Notes: generated from the letters alone by a model not told the origin. Counted from the stretch's first letter, positions 1 to 10,649 are shown. The stretch: 64,000 bases of DNA from Agapetus fuscipes (GCA_951799405.1 OX637339.1:4092001-4156000), one strand, 5' to 3'. Program-made: numbers and translations.

Positions 1-330
1 CCCAAATGAATAACAATTAATTTCATAATTATAATAAATAATAATTTTATTATAATAATTTTAATAATAACAACATTAATTACATTATTTTACTATATTC
101 AAATTAGATATACTTTATTTATAATAAATTATTCTCAAACTAAATGATTCAATTTAAAAATAATTAATAAAAATAAAGTTCTCGAATATTCGGACTTTAA
201 AGCTATTTCATTTGATTCTTACATATTACCTGAAAATGAAATAAATATAAATTCATTTCGTTTATTAGATGTTGATAATCGAATAATTGTCCCAATAAAA
301 ACACAAATTCGAATAATTATTACATTATAA
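1..330 (+). pseudogene. Chimeric nuclear mitochondrial insert: nad2 C-terminal part fused to cox2 fragment
   Basis: Read with the invertebrate mitochondrial code (TGA=Trp, ATA=Met), frame 1 is open from base 1 to a TAA at 328-330, 109 codons. Codons 1 to about 60 look like the end of NADH dehydrogenase 2 (PKW start, hydrophobic Met/Ile-rich stretch, then LITLFYY and MMNYSQTKW). From about base 184 the frame becomes cytochrome oxidase subunit II: EYSDF, FDSY, then FRLLDVDNR and a Gln-Ile-Arg stretch. In insect mtDNA nad2 and cox2 are separated by tRNAs and all of cox1, so this is a rearranged copy, not a piece of intact mtDNA. In the nuclear code it has stops and cannot be functional. The window edge cuts its left end. 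The absence of frameshifts suggests a fairly young insertion. Confidence 0.85.
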
Positions 331-361
331 TTGTGGCACTTGATGTTTTTAATTTTAGAAT

Positions 362-600
362 ATAAATCTAAGTTGCATACATACATTTTATAATTCATAT
401 TGAATGCATGCCCCCAAGCAGACATGAGTGAGTTTGCGCTTACAAACGCTGCATGTGTAATTACAAATACAAATTTCAGCCTCTCTTGACCAAAAGCCCT
501 ACAACTTTTGCCGGCCTTTTCAGAAACAGAGAAACATTCGTTCAGTGAACATTTTTTTAAGGTACCTATGGGAGGTCAGACTCATACCTCATGCTTCATA
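362..600 (-). repeat. Family A repeat, diverged
   Basis: Diverged copy of the family A retroposon in reverse orientation. It has the AATCTAAGTTGCA end on the left, GAATGCATGCCC, GCAACTTTTGCC-like words and the GGTCAGACTCATACC end on the right. It abuts the mitochondrial insert. Confidence 0.7.
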
Positions 601-794
601 CAAGATACTCAGAACATGAAAGAACTAAATAACCCTTTTACCGCAATTTTTTTTCAAATTACTTCTTAAAGCATTTAATTACTATGAAGGAGGTGTGAGG
701 AAAAATTATTGCGAAGCCAGACTTACACTGCCCGAAGGGCCTAGCAGACAGCCGTGCGCAGCATGGTCAGTCTGCTAGTGTTTTTATATAAACA

Positions 795-1022
795 GAGGAA
801 GTGTGAAAGGAAAAAGAGGTAAGGGACGACCGAGAAAAGATTAGAGGGATGAGATTGTGAAAGAATGGGCTATACAAAGTGAGTGTAAAAGAAGAAAATG
901 ATGAAAAAGTGATGGATATTAATGAATTTAAAGAGGTGTGTAAGGATATGAAGAAATGGAGGCAGTTTTGCTCTGGACATCCCTAGTGGAATGGTGACAG
1001 AGTTACAGTGACAGTAGGTATG
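795..1022 (+). mobile_element. LINE L1, 3' end of ORF2
   Basis: Encodes, with frame breaks, the post-reverse-transcriptase tail of an RTE-like LINE: the VKGKRGKGRPRK-type basic stretch, EIVKEW, then KWRQ just before the stop. It ends in a GGAATGGTGACAGAGTTACAGTGACAG tail (shared as GGCGACAGAGTTACAGTTACAGT elsewhere). Other pieces of this family lie at 23409-23544, 25140-25330, 42000-42570, 59704-59825, 61484-61590 and 63590-63945. The 5' part is missing. Confidence 0.75.
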
Positions 1023-1223
1023 GTCACCTCCTGACTGTCTGGTTGCTTTGCGAACTCTACCCTCCCCACGCAAAACTCGTCCTTTTTACAGGTTTATTTG
1101 TTCTGCCAAAAAGGTCCATTTGGTATCTCTAGACATTGGTAGAAAGATTAAGATCATTCCATTTTTGTTTCTAACTATTTAAAATCATAAATTTAAAATT
1201 ATTGTCAACTTAAAAACTAATCG

Positions 1224-1317
1224 ACTGGTCCGTAGTCCAGTGTTAACACTTCTGCCGGGACTCGCACCCACAGCCTGCCATTTACGAGTCAGAAGTGTTA
1301 ACCACTAGACTACGGAT
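1224..1317. repeat. SINE B heads in head-to-head inverted arrangement
   Basis: The + strand start reads as a SINE B head (GGTCCGTAGTCCAGTG, TTAACACTTC). From about 1256 it turns into the reverse complement of the same head, ending AACCACTAGACTACGGA. The two arms of roughly 27 bp can pair. It looks like a foldback of the tRNA-like promoter region. Confidence 0.65.
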
Positions 1318-1393
1318 ATCTGTAAACAATCATCAAACACTGCTGATCCTGAAAGCAAAGATTTAAAAATTAATAGGTAATTAATGGTAATCA

Positions 1394-1430
1394 TACCTGA
1401 TGATGACCTACTAGGTCGAAAACGCGTTTG
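1394..1430 (+). other. Hammerhead-like motif, Penelope-type
   Basis: CTGATGA at 1397-1403, one extra T, a GACC/GGTC stem with a TACTA loop, then GAAAACG. This matches the hammerhead ribozyme core except for the extra base between CTGATGA and the stem. The same layout recurs at many places in the window (see findings). Confidence 0.5.
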
Positions 1431-1890
1431 TAATTTATTTTAAAGATTCTAATCTTTTTAAATATATTTGAGTGAAAATAAACAGTGTTTTCTTTGAATT
1501 CCTTCAAAAAATTGTAAACTTAACATTTAAAAATTAAGTTATACTTGAATGTGAAAATTGATCGGATACAATTATGTCATTAAAATAAACGACATTTCAT
1601 ATCTTTGAAGTAATTTCATTTATAAAAAAAGACGTAAAGACGGTCTTTATTACGGGCACCGTTGAGAGAAATCTTTCCTCACTCACCTAAAGAAAGATCA
1701 AGTGGAGGTAAGCGACATTTATGAGGATATTTCCAGCGAAATGAAAATCCCTTAAATCTATTTCTTTGCTTTCCTCTCGAGGGAAAAATGGATCAATGCT
1801 TACTTTAGCGTATTCACTCAGACAGTCATGTAGCAAAAAATGTATGTATATGATGTTATATACCTTAAGCATAAAGGTAAAACTGAATTT
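1431..1890. other. Unassigned AT-rich sequence
   Basis: No repeat family or coding signal recognised. The open frame at 1687-1872 has no conserved features and is taken as chance. Confidence 0.4.
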
Positions 1891-2310
1891 ATAATCTATA
1901 ATCTAAGTTGCAAGGATATATTCATTCAAAGCTCTCAGATGTATGCCCACAAACAAACACGTGTAGTTCGCGCTTACAAATGCTGATTGTGTACTTACAA
2001 ATAAAATTCAAACCTCAAATGAACATAAGCCCCACAACTTTTGCCGACCTTCCCTGAAACAGGGGTGACACTGGCAAAGTGAACCATTTTTTACAGTATG
2101 GGTGGTCAGCCTCATACCAACCTATAAGTCAAGGAATATGAATAATAAATTACAAAACCGTAAAAAGAAATCTATACAAAAAAAAGTCAAAAATTTATTA
2201 TGCAAAAAAATATAGCAAACTAATAAACCAACATTACAAATCAGCATTGCAGATTAGCCGCCACTTCTTCCTGTCCTTGCATACTTCTTTCATTTCATCC
2301 AAAGTCATAA
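1891..2310 (-). mobile_element. LINE L2 3' end with family A as its 3' UTR
   Basis: On the - strand, 2310-2253 encodes the L2 ORF end (VMTLDEMKEVCKDRKKW-like). It is followed by a linker of about 105 bp and then a family A segment ending in ATAATCT repeats at 1891-1905. The same order (L2 end, linker, family A, short tandem tail) occurs at 14130-14697, 40441-40888 and 54163-54570, which shows that family A is the 3' end of this LINE. Confidence 0.7.
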
Positions 2311-2317
2311 CCTTTTA

Positions 2318-2575
2318 ATCTATAATCCATAATCTAAGTTGCAAGGATATATTCATTCAAAGCTCTCAGATGTATGCCCACAAACAAACACGTGTAGTTC
2401 GCACTTACAAATGCTGATTGTGTACTTACAAATAAAATCCAAACCACAAATGAACATAAGCCCTGCAACTCTTGCCGACATTCCCTGAAACAGGGGTGAC
2501 ATTGGCAAAGTGAACCATTTTTTACAGTATGGGTGGTCAGCCTCATACCAACCTATAAGTCAAGGAATACGAGTA
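2318..2575 (-). repeat. Family A repeat, A2 subfamily (reference copy)
   Basis: Nearly identical to the copy 427 bp to the left. In sense orientation family A starts TCCTTGACTTATAGGTTGG, continues with GGTCAGCC-type and CCCTGTTTCAGGGAAGG words, then GCATGTG and CACGTGT, and ends TTGCAACTTAGATTATAG with a short tandem tail. The A2 tail unit is ATTATAG rather than TTAGA. No open frame is conserved across copies. Confidence 0.8.
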
Positions 2576-3000
2576 ATAAATAAGTGACATATTAAGCTAG
2601 CATGGGTTTCCCAGATAACTGCATCCTTTTTCCTATTTTCTACGAGAGAAAACACTAAAGTTAGTAAATTTTGAAAAGATTTTTGTGAAACACTGTGGAA
2701 ATTCATTTTAAAAAATTGATTATTTTTCAATAAAACATTAAAAAATAAAAGAAATTAAAAACTTTGTTTTATTCCACTTTTATTGTTTTTGAGTATGTTA
2801 CAAACGTTTTCGGAATACCTTCCATCATCGGGTAACAACAATTACTAAAATCAAACTTAAAAATTAAGACATGGGTGTGGGATCTATTGGTGGTAAGGGA
2901 GGGGGTAGCAAGGTAGGTATGTGGGAGGGAGATGGTGAGTTTTGGGGCTGTGTAAATCCTGTAGTTTAGAAAATTTTCATGAGCACTTCCTTGTAATTAG
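2576..3000 (+). repeat. Repeat E, split by an insertion at about 2666-2942
   Basis: 2578-2665 (GCTAGCATGGGTTT, CTATTTTCTACGAGAGAAAA) and 2943-3000 (CTGTAGTTTAGAAAATTTTC, CATGAGCAC) are contiguous in the copy at 58495-58640. The intervening 277 bp is an insertion and carries a hammerhead-like motif on the - strand at 2793-2832 (CCGATGA, stem GGAA/TTCC, GAAAACG). Confidence 0.6.
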
Positions 3001-3173
3001 TTCACTTACTATGAAAAGTTACACACAGTAAAATGTTGCATCCACGATTTCTCAAATCAAATAACAGCTCCTTTTTACATACAACCTTTAAGATGGCTAT
3101 AAATCAACCAAAGGTGAAAATCTAGGATTTTTTAAATTTTAAATGAGATAAACATTGTAATCATTATGTAGTC

Positions 3174-3606
3174 TATAATCTAAGTTCCAGAGATATATAA
3201 CCATTTAAGAACATATAAAATGTATGCCCACAAGCAGACACGTCTAAGGTCGCACTTACAAATACTGCATGTGTACTTACAAAGGGGCTGTCCATATATT
3301 ACGTCATTCGCATTAAGGGGGGGGGGGGGGGTAATCTGGTCTGCGGATGATGGCAAATGATTACCAAAAGTGACGTCGTTCTTGTAAATACCAATTTCTA
3401 TAAATTATACAAATATTATGTAAGTAATATAACATTATTAATTATTAAGCTCATCCATTATTACAGCAAGAGGGGGAGGGGGGGTCATTAGATAATGACT
3501 ATAGGATGATTGTAAAGGGGGGGGGGGTCGAAAATCGGCCAAAATTGATGACGTAATTTATGGACGGCCCCAAATCAAAACCCAAACCTTAAATGAACAT
3601 AAAAGC
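3174..3606 (-). repeat. Family A repeat interrupted by a MITE
   Basis: 3174-3283 and 3572-3606 are one family A copy. The junction CTTACAAA / AAATCAAAACCC restores the usual family A sequence if one AAA is removed. Confidence 0.75.
3284..3571. mobile_element. MITE with GGGGC(T/C)GTCCAT ends
   Basis: Terminal inverted repeats GGGGCTGTCCATATATTACG and CGTAATTTATGGACGGCCCC, with two or three G homopolymer runs inside. AAA is duplicated on both sides. A second copy lies inverted at 29221-29512. It is non-coding and non-autonomous. The transposase superfamily is not assigned. Confidence 0.85.
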
Positions 3607-4002
3607 AATCGAGGTGAGATTTTCGTGTTGTTTTATACTCTGGGAATAGTGTTTGATTTTCAAAGCACTCTGACCAATTTATCGAGGCCACAAAACATGT
3701 ACCTACGCTCACATGAAGTCCTCGTTTACAATTCTGCACCAAAATTGCACTCAAAACTCAAACATAGCGCGGTTTTGTACAGCTTACAAGTAAATGTGTC
3801 CAAGTGGAAGCGGATCTGAAGCGCTATTCTGCTAAATTTCTCACACTTTGGATATCAATGCCAGTCGGAGCTTGCTAGCGCCTGCAAAAGAACTCCATAG
3901 ATAAAAAAAAAAAAAACACAGTACACCTTATTTTTGGACACGAATCGCTATCTCGTCGCCTTAAGGTCCCGTACCTTCGAGAGAAGGGAAAAACGTACTT
4001 CA
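3607..4002. other. Unassigned sequence
   Basis: No family recognised apart from the short word AATCGAGGTGAGATTTT at 3607-3623, which recurs elsewhere (see findings). The open frame at 3625-3819 is not supported. Confidence 0.35.
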
Positions 4003-4145
4003 AGTGAAATCGTTGGCGTAAGGCTGACCACGACGCTCTTGCCTGTGAAAATGAATATGTTCCACACGTGACATACGACCCGTTTAGGGACAGCGCGCTA
4101 ATCTCCCCGAAGTGATCGCATGTGGCGAGGGAACCTATTTATTTT
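4003..4145. repeat. SINE C fragments, both orientations
   Basis: 4003-4100 reads as the C body on the + strand (GGCGTAAGGCTGACC, GTTCCACACGTGACA). 4103-4145 is a reverse piece (CCCCGAAGTGATCGCATGTG). Confidence 0.55.
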
Positions 4146-4159
4146 TACAGTTAAATATG

Positions 4160-4340
4160 TTTTGTAGTTGAGAGTTGCAGGGCTTATGTTCATTTGAGAT
4201 TGGGTTTTTTATATTGTACTTAGGTCCACATGCGGCATGTGTTAACGCGAAATTATGCGTGTCTGCTTGTGGGAATGCATTTAATATTAATCTCAAATGA
4301 TACATATCTTTGCAGCTTAGATTTAGATTTAGATTAGAAA
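4160..4340 (+). repeat. Family A repeat, 5'-truncated
   Basis: Starts at GAGAGTTGCAGGGCTTATG and runs to CTTTGCAGCTTAGATTTAG with a TTTAGA-like tail. Confidence 0.8.
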
Positions 4341-4342
4341 TG

Positions 4343-4684
4343 GACAGGCCTTACGGCAACCACTTCATTTGAAACCCCCAGATTTCCCAGCTCCCGTTGG
4401 GGCTAGTTATCATTTCTTGTGAAGGCTGAGTAAACCTCACCAGTATTTATTTTGGGTTTGAAATATAAACATCGAAACGGGAAATCATTTCTGACACAGA
4501 GTTCTAGGCTTACACGGCCGGCTGATGATGCTGGTACAGACCACGGCAACAGATCCCGGAAAGCATCACTCCAGCATAATTTCTGACACCTTCGGTGAGA
4601 TTCGAACCCGAGCTCTCGCCATGGAATGCAAGCATTTTACCAACTGGATAATTTGTGCTATATGTGCAGCTTAGTTGCATTTTA
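4343..4684 (-). repeat. SINE C (reference copy)
   Basis: In sense orientation C begins with a tRNA-like head (GATAGCTCAGTTGGTA... for box A, GGTTCGAATCCCACC-like for box B). It continues with GGTGTTTATTTCAAACCC, GGCTTACTCAGCCTTCAC, CCCTCGGGAGCTGGG, a CACTTCAATTGAAGTGG motif, TCGCCACATGCGACCCCTTC and AGAAGTTACACTATATGTG, then TAGCTTAGTTGCG. Here it is reversed with the head near 4640. It is a non-autonomous Pol III-type retroposon. Confidence 0.75.
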
Positions 4685-5274
4685 AAACGGAGATCTACAG
4701 TCTGCATACAATAACGTAAAAGTGGAATTAATTTTAAAAAATGTTTGTTGGTAACTTCTACTTGAATGACGTTAAATTTTGTAGCGAATGATAGCTTTAA
4801 ATTCTGTTTTACTGTGATTAAATTAATACGGTAGTTTTTGTATGCCCTTCCTATCATTTTTGTTACATATTACTGGAATAAAATTGTACACGTAAAAATT
4901 TCATGAATATATATTTTTGTCCCAGAGTGATTGTGAAATCGGTTGAATTGTCATGTCTCTAGGCGCTTTGTAAAATGCCACCGTAGATATCATAAAAAAA
5001 CTAAATAGAGCGTTCACTTTAATGCGTTTGGCAATCTTTCAGATCAATAGTTATTTATTTCGTTTTTATGTAGTTTAACAGAAAGATTTCGCATTTAAAA
5101 ATATATATTCTGTTATAATCTTCAATTAAGCCCTTTTTCTTTCATAATTGTATTTAGTAAATTAGAAGGCTTCAGTGCTAGAATATTTGTTTACCTAATG
5201 TGAGAACAAAGCTCACAATAGATTTAATTTACTTACGTGTGATTACAAATGATTTAATTTTTTGAATTATCGCT
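4685..5274. other. Unassigned AT-rich sequence
   Basis: No coding or repeat signal recognised. The 115-codon open frame at 4510-4857 on the - strand overlaps SINE C and is a shadow. Confidence 0.4.
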
Positions 5275-5690
5275 TGGTACGAGGCTGACCAGTAACCATC
5301 TTTAATCTAAAAAACCATCCATACTGTAAAAATTAGTTTACTTTTGCCAATATCTCTCCTGTTTACAGGGAAGGTCAACAGGAATTACAGGGATCGTATT
5401 TGGGTTGGTATGGAGCTGACCAACCATACTGAAAAAAAACGGTTCACTTTGCCAACCTGTTTCATGGAAGGTGGGCAAAAGTTGCAGGGTTTATGTTCAT
5501 TCGAGATTTGGATTTTTATTTGTACGTACATTAGCAGCATTTTTAAGCACGAACTTACGTGTATCTGTTTATGGCTTATCGATATTTATTTGAGACTTGG
5601 GTTTTCTCTTTGGGTTTGGAAGTTCTCATGAAGCATGTAAGCGTGAACTTACATGTGATGCTTATGAGCGTGCATAAAATATGACTCTTA
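5275..5690 (+). repeat. Family A repeats, one fragment and one diverged copy
   Basis: 5275-5360 is a scrambled start. 5399-5690 is a longer copy (TTGGTATGGAGCTGACC, GGTTCACTTTGCCAA, GTTGCAGGGTTTATGTTC). Confidence 0.65.
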
Positions 5691-6360
5691 AACGTTAACA
5701 CATCATAGCAACTGTCGTAATCGCTAACATTGCAGATCAACTTTTTTGCTGGTTTTTTAACTGTAATAACTATGTTTTTATTCAAATGTAATACATCTTA
5801 CATCTCACATTTTTTTATCCTTTGCTCTTTTTCGAGAGGAGAGATTCACATAATGTTTCATACTCAGAGTACTTATATATATTGATTAATTTCATAAAAC
5901 TTCGACCGAAATGTCGCGAAAGAATTTGAAACAATCACAAAGAAGTGTGTTATTAATGAATAGCCAGCAACACTACGATCTGGCTAGTTCTTACATTGCC
6001 TGCGACTTGTAGAGTATTCTAGTACCAACTGTAACCCGAGAGCAAATGCACCCCAATTCTCATTTACTATTAAAAATGCAATTAAAACTAACACTGAGCG
6101 AATGGTTAATTCCGGCATACACAAACATACAACACCAGTGTTATTCATAGTCAATGCTACGTATTTTCTGCACCAGCAACTGTAACTAATGTGCAAATTT
6201 AAGTGTTATTGTGTAACATTTATATCACGGATTTTCATTTAAAAAAAAATCTACATACTAAAAATGAAATGAAGTTCTTACCGTAACGGCATTAATCTAT
6301 TCATGAGAGTTGTTGAATCAATTTGGCTGTTTTTCACCATTAAATTATTTCTGTAATCTA
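5691..6360. other. Unassigned sequence
   Basis: No recognised gene or repeat. The frames at 5576-5785 and 5984-6196 (- strand) lack any supporting feature. Confidence 0.4.
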
Positions 6361-6365
6361 CATAC

Positions 6366-6602
6366 TAGGCCGGTCAATAGTTCAGTGGTGACACTTCGGA
6401 CTCTGAATGGAAGGTTGTGGTTTCAAATCCCGGCGGAGCACAAAAAATAAACCGTTTATATTTTTAAATTTGCTCTTCGCTGGGTTGAAAAATTCATAAA
6501 CCTTTACCAATGACCGGTCACCAAAGGTTCATCCAGCCTTACAGCAACTGGGTCTTGCTTGAGAATTGGCGCTTTGTAGCGACGACGACTAAGCTCGTCA
6601 AA
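6366..6602 (+). repeat. SINE B (reference copy)
   Basis: tRNA-like head (GGCCGGTCAATAGTTCAGTG box A, GGTTTCAAATCCCGGCGG box B) followed by GAGCACAAAAAAT, TGCTCTTCGCTGGGTTGAAA, CCTTTACCAAAGACCGGTC-like words, GGTCCATCCAGCCTTACAGC-like words and CTTGCTTGAGAATTGGCGC. Full copies go on to CTCTTGAGGTGTGATTCACA and an ATT-rich tail; this one stops early. Confidence 0.8.
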
Positions 6603-6885
6603 AGGTCGATAGCTCAATTATTGGTATAATGCTTGCATTCCATGCCGAGAGCAAGATTCCATCTCAGGGCTTACTCAGCCTTCGCAAGAAATGATAACCA
6701 GCCCCCCGGGAGCTGGGAAACCCTTACTTCAATTGAAAGTGGTTGGTGTGAGGCCGGCCCCCTTACCCGTAAAAATAAATAGGTCCCGAATCACCACATG
6801 TGACCCCTTCGGGGATAACGCAGGCGAGAAGTTGCACATATGTGTAGCTCAGTTGCGTTTACATAGGAAAGGTGAATGCATGCAA
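6603..6885 (+). repeat. SINE C directly after SINE B
   Basis: Head AGGTCGATAGCTCAATTATT starts where B stops and the tail TGTGTAGCTCAGTTGCG ends near 6860. The direct B-C junction may be an insertion of C into the B tail or a dimer. Confidence 0.75.
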
Positions 6886-7255
6886 TAAAGTTGGTAAATT
6901 ATCGTGGAATATTTTCAAAATCGATAAAAGCTCAACTTGGTTTAGTATTAGTACTAAATTTGGTTTAGTACTCAACATGATATACGATTGCACATCAACC
7001 CGTGAACTAAATTTCTGCGTACGTGAAAATTACCGATGAGATGGATCACGTGAAATTTGATATCGATCGTTTAACAAATATATATTTTTTCGACTTTTAT
7101 CTTTTTCTCCACTATCGGTTTTTTCTGATTTCTTTGTAGTTTTCCCAATTCGTTCAGATAGATTTCCGATTACTCCCGATTCGTTCCGACGTATTCCCGA
7201 TCTCTCACGACAGCAGCCGATCTTGTGTCACTTGTCGTGAAGATAAGTTCTAGAT
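6886..7255. other. Unassigned sequence
   Basis: No family recognised. It contains short direct echoes (TTTAGTACTAAATTTGG / TTTAGTACTCAAC). Confidence 0.35.
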
Positions 7256-7470
7256 ATTGGTATGAGGCTGACCACTCACACTGTAAAAAATAATTCACTC
7301 TGCCAATGCATCCTTGTTTGAGGGAAGGTCGGCAAGAGTGGCAGGGCTTATGTTCATGTGAGATTTGGGTTGTTATGTTATAAGTTCGAATGCGGCATTT
7401 GAAAGCGCTAACGGAATACATTTAATCCGGATATGAAAAGTTAAATATATAATTGCAACATAGATTATAG
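7256..7470 (+). repeat. Family A repeat
   Basis: Runs from TTGGTATGAGGCTGACCAC to TTGCAACATAGATTATAGA. Confidence 0.75.
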
Positions 7471-7933
7471 ATGACAGATATTCAAGCTGTAAAAATGTAA
7501 ATAATTAATGAATCATAAAACATCATATTTATTTCTTTTTGCGGTTTTTATTTTACTGTTTTTCCCGGAGTGATGTGACATTCATAAGTGAATTGAAAAA
7601 AATAAAATAAAAACAGAGATGCGCGCGGTTTGTGAGCTCTTGGAAATTCTACATGGTTGACGATTCACGTTTTTTTAATAAAACATGTACATCCTGAAAG
7701 CCTTAAAAACAGACTGGGAAATGACTCGACGCGTGTGAATACTAGACTTTTAATGATTTGGTAGATGAAGCATTCCATCAAAGACTATGGACCGGTATTG
7801 TGGAGCTTTGTAAATACCAATCAGGTCCGAGCATTTAAAATATCCCTCGACTATGTGACGTCACTAAAAATGAGGGATTTTTTGCTAACTTACAGCATTT
7901 TGCGGGAAGGAAGTGTCAAATATTAACTAACAG

Positions 7934-8190
7934 AACGCTGCCTTAGTTCTTGTTTATCGTATACGCCATTGAGAAAAATTTACATGAGCAATGTTTGCAT
8001 GTGTACTGGACCAATGTGTCTCATGAAAACAAGAAATTTATTTACAAAATATTTAAAAGAACTCTCACATTATCGAGTTTTACGGTTTTCTTAGCTCAGA
8101 TTGTGTAGAATTTAATTCATAAGACAACTGCATGACAAAGTCATATTTGACAAGATTGGCGTATACGATAAACAAGAACTGGGGGAGCGA
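7934..8190. mobile_element. Foldback MITE-like element
   Basis: GTTCTTGTTTATCGTATACG near 7945 is matched by its reverse complement CGTATACGATAAACAAGAAC ending at about 8181. With mismatches the arms extend to about 33 bp. It is non-coding. Confidence 0.65.
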
Positions 8191-8635
8191 GAAGGAAGCG
8201 TCAATTTCGTTTTGAAATTTTTTGTTTTGAAAATGAACAATAAATTATGCTCCTGAAAATGCCTTAATAGGCGTTAACGTTTGAGCAAAAAAAGTGAATA
8301 AAAGTGAATACAAAGTTCGTTTTTCCTATTGAATTTATGAAAAAATATATTTTTTATTGGTTGCCAAGGACCGTAGTCCCAAACAAGTATGACGTTTGCG
8401 TGCCAAAAAAAACTTAAAAATCACAATTATTTTATTCACGGTAATTTTTACACAAATGTGAATATGAACATATTTTTCATTATTATTACAAGAGATGGTG
8501 AAAAAACACAAAACAAAGTACAAACCTTTTACTCGCTGAAGCAATTATGGCTGTAAAAACACGACAATGTTTTTAAACAATATTTTGATTTATTTGGCAA
8601 CTCCTGAAAAGTTTTCTTTTGAATTAAATTGGGCT
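8191..8635. other. Mostly unassigned; degenerate hammerhead-like piece at 8251-8286
   Basis: CTGAAAATGCC, TTAATA, GGCGTTAACGTTTG resembles the Penelope-type motif but has lost the GAAA. The rest is unassigned. Confidence 0.35.
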
Positions 8636-8925
8636 GATTTATTTGGTGAGCGCTGTTTTTGTGGTTATCACACCTCAAGAGCCCTCTGCGAGCTTGGTCG
8701 TCGCTGTAGAAAGCGCCAATTCTCAAGCAAGACCCAGTTGTTGTAAGGCTGGATGGACCTTTTGATGACCGGTCTTTGGTAAAGGTTTATGAATTTTTCA
8801 TCCCAGCGAAGAGCAAATTTGAAAATATAAATGGTATATTTTCTGTGCTCCGCCGGGATTTGAACCCACGACCTTCCAGTTACGAGGCCGAAGTGTTACC
8901 ACCTGGACTACGGACCGGTCAATAC
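8636..8925 (-). repeat. SINE B, near full length
   Basis: Reverse copy with the head at CTACGGACCGGTC (8910-8922) and the tail at TTATTTGGTGAGCGC on the left. Confidence 0.85.
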
Positions 8926-8960
8926 ATCAATAATAAATACATTGTTATTATGGCTACTAC

Positions 8961-9292
8961 GATCGGTCCGTAGTCTTTTGGTAACGCGAATGACTCGTAA
9001 ATGGAAGGTCGTGGGTTCGAATCCCGGTGGAGCACAAAAAAAAAGTAGCATAACCCCTTTACCTGTAAAAATAAATAGGTTCCACTCGCCACATGCGAAA
9101 ACCTTCGGGGATAACGCGGCAAGAAGTAACACTATATGTGTAGCTTAGTTGCGTTTTTTTTTTTTTTTTATATTTTCAAATATGCTCTTAACTTTTTGGA
9201 AAATTTATATACCTTTACCAATTACCTACCGGTCAACAAAGGTCCATCCAGAGTTAAAGCAACTGAGTCTTGCTTGAGAATTAGCGGTTTTG
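8961..9292 (+). repeat. SINE B interrupted by SINE C tail sequence
   Basis: Head at 8961-9047 (GGTCCGTAGTC, GGTTCGAATCCCGG, GAGCACAAAA) and body at 9168-9292 (CAAATATGCTCTTAAC, GGTCCATCCAGAG). SINE C sequence replaces the A-rich joint between them. Confidence 0.7.
9048..9160 (+). repeat. SINE C 3' part inserted in SINE B
   Basis: CCCTTTACCTGTAAAAATAA, GGTTCCACTCGCCACATGCG and TGTGTAGCTTAGTTGCG are followed by a T run. It lies in the A-rich joint of the B copy. Confidence 0.7.
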
Positions 9293-9329
9293 TACAGCAA
9301 CCTTTGCATTATGGTTTTGTAAAGCGATC

Positions 9330-9545
9330 CTTGACTTATGGTATGGCAGGAGACTGACCAATCATACTGTAAAAATTGGTTCAATTTGGCCAATTTCACC
9401 TGTGTTCATTCGAGATTGCCGTTTTTATTTAGTTAATACACATGCAACATGTATAAGCGTGAACATATACGCGTCTGCTTGTGGTCGTACATTATTTATT
9501 TTTTATGTCAATGGATCTTTGCAACTAAGATTAAAGATTAAAATT
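9330..9545 (+). repeat. Family A repeat
   Basis: Starts at the conserved boundary TCCTTGACTTATGG and ends GCAACTAAGATTAAAGATTA. Confidence 0.7.
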
Positions 9546-9840
9546 CGACGTCACTTGACCAGTTTGCGAGGGAACAAGCTAATATATTGTTGCTGTTTTT
9601 TGGTCCTACTCTTTTTAAGTTTCAAGCTCCGCATATTTATTTGCAAAGTTAAGATGTGGCGTCATACAGCTGAGTTTGTATGGAAAAATTAAACAAATAT
9701 CTTGTTATTTGTTTTGAAGGGCCTTATTTCCATAAAAGTGTGACGTTTGCCCGTCGAGACAAAAGTTCCAAGTTGTGCCGAGTCTATTAAAGACCGTTTA
9801 TGAAAGTGTCCCTTGACGTCAAGCTAAATTTTCTACTATA

Positions 9841-10214
9841 TTATTTATTATGTATAGCTGTACCCTGCCACGCGTTGCTGTGGCAAAATCTGGGTAAACG
9901 GAAAATAAAGGACGTTTTTTTATCATTCCATCATTAGGCGTAAACCATCGTGAAGCTTTTAATTAATACCAGTTTCTTTGATGTAGGTAGATACGGTATT
10001 TTTCTGTAGGCTGGTTTAAGAGTTTCTCAGACCGTGATTCTGTGAAATCGGGAATAGTAAACTGTTTTTACTCTGATCGGCACCAAACTTCACAGGAACC
10101 ATTCCAAGAATATTTTACATGTTTTTTGAAAAAATCGTTAAAATTGGAAAAGTGGTTCAGGAGTCCAAACATACATCCGAATCCAAACATTCATACGCAC
10201 ATCCTATTTTATAT
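9841..10214 (+). repeat. Unclassified dispersed-type repeat
   Basis: Begins TATAGCTGTACCCTGCCACG and ends with CATACATCCG/CATTCATACGCACATCC words. This layout is familiar from widespread insect repeats, recalled rather than checked. The LTR that follows cuts it off. Confidence 0.4.
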
Positions 10215-10649
10215 TGTTACGAAGTTGGAATACCTACGTGCGACTGTACTGCATACATAGAACAGTCTGGTACTAGTATGATGGTGATACTGTTACGAAC
10301 TACGAACTTCGAAGTACCTACGCACGTCTGTATAGGTACAATAGTGTGTGTAGAACAGTCCAGTATGATCCATGATGGTAGTAGTAAGGTACATGCACAG
10401 CTGTCTAGTGTAATCTAGAGCAGAGATCGAATGGTCTGGAATATGCAAGAAAGATATTTTGTGTCTATATAAAGGGACTGCAATGGGGCATCGGGGAGTG
10501 TCGATTAAAGCATTGAGCCGTGAAGTCGAAAGCCAGAGCTAGAAATAAATTGTTGTAAATTGTGAACCAAATCGTGTAAAATAAATTATTGTAAAATAAA
10601 TACTCTTAATTGCAGTTGCATTAAAAGAGAACCCAGTAAAATCATAACA
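10215..10649 (+). mobile_element. Solo LTR, family LTR-alpha, with duplicated 5' end
   Basis: TGTTACGAA... start and ...ATCATAACA end, TATATAAAGGG at about 10468, ACATTGAGCCGTGAAGTCG-like word and AATAAA signals. TGTTACGAA occurs at 10215 and again at 10291 with similar following sequence, so the 5' end is tandemly duplicated. No gag/pol or second LTR is present. No clean target duplication is visible. Confidence 0.65.

Noticed and set aside
1394..1430. Canonical hammerhead ribozyme
   Set aside because: The core and stem II match but one extra base separates CTGATGA from the stem, so only hammerhead-like is claimed.
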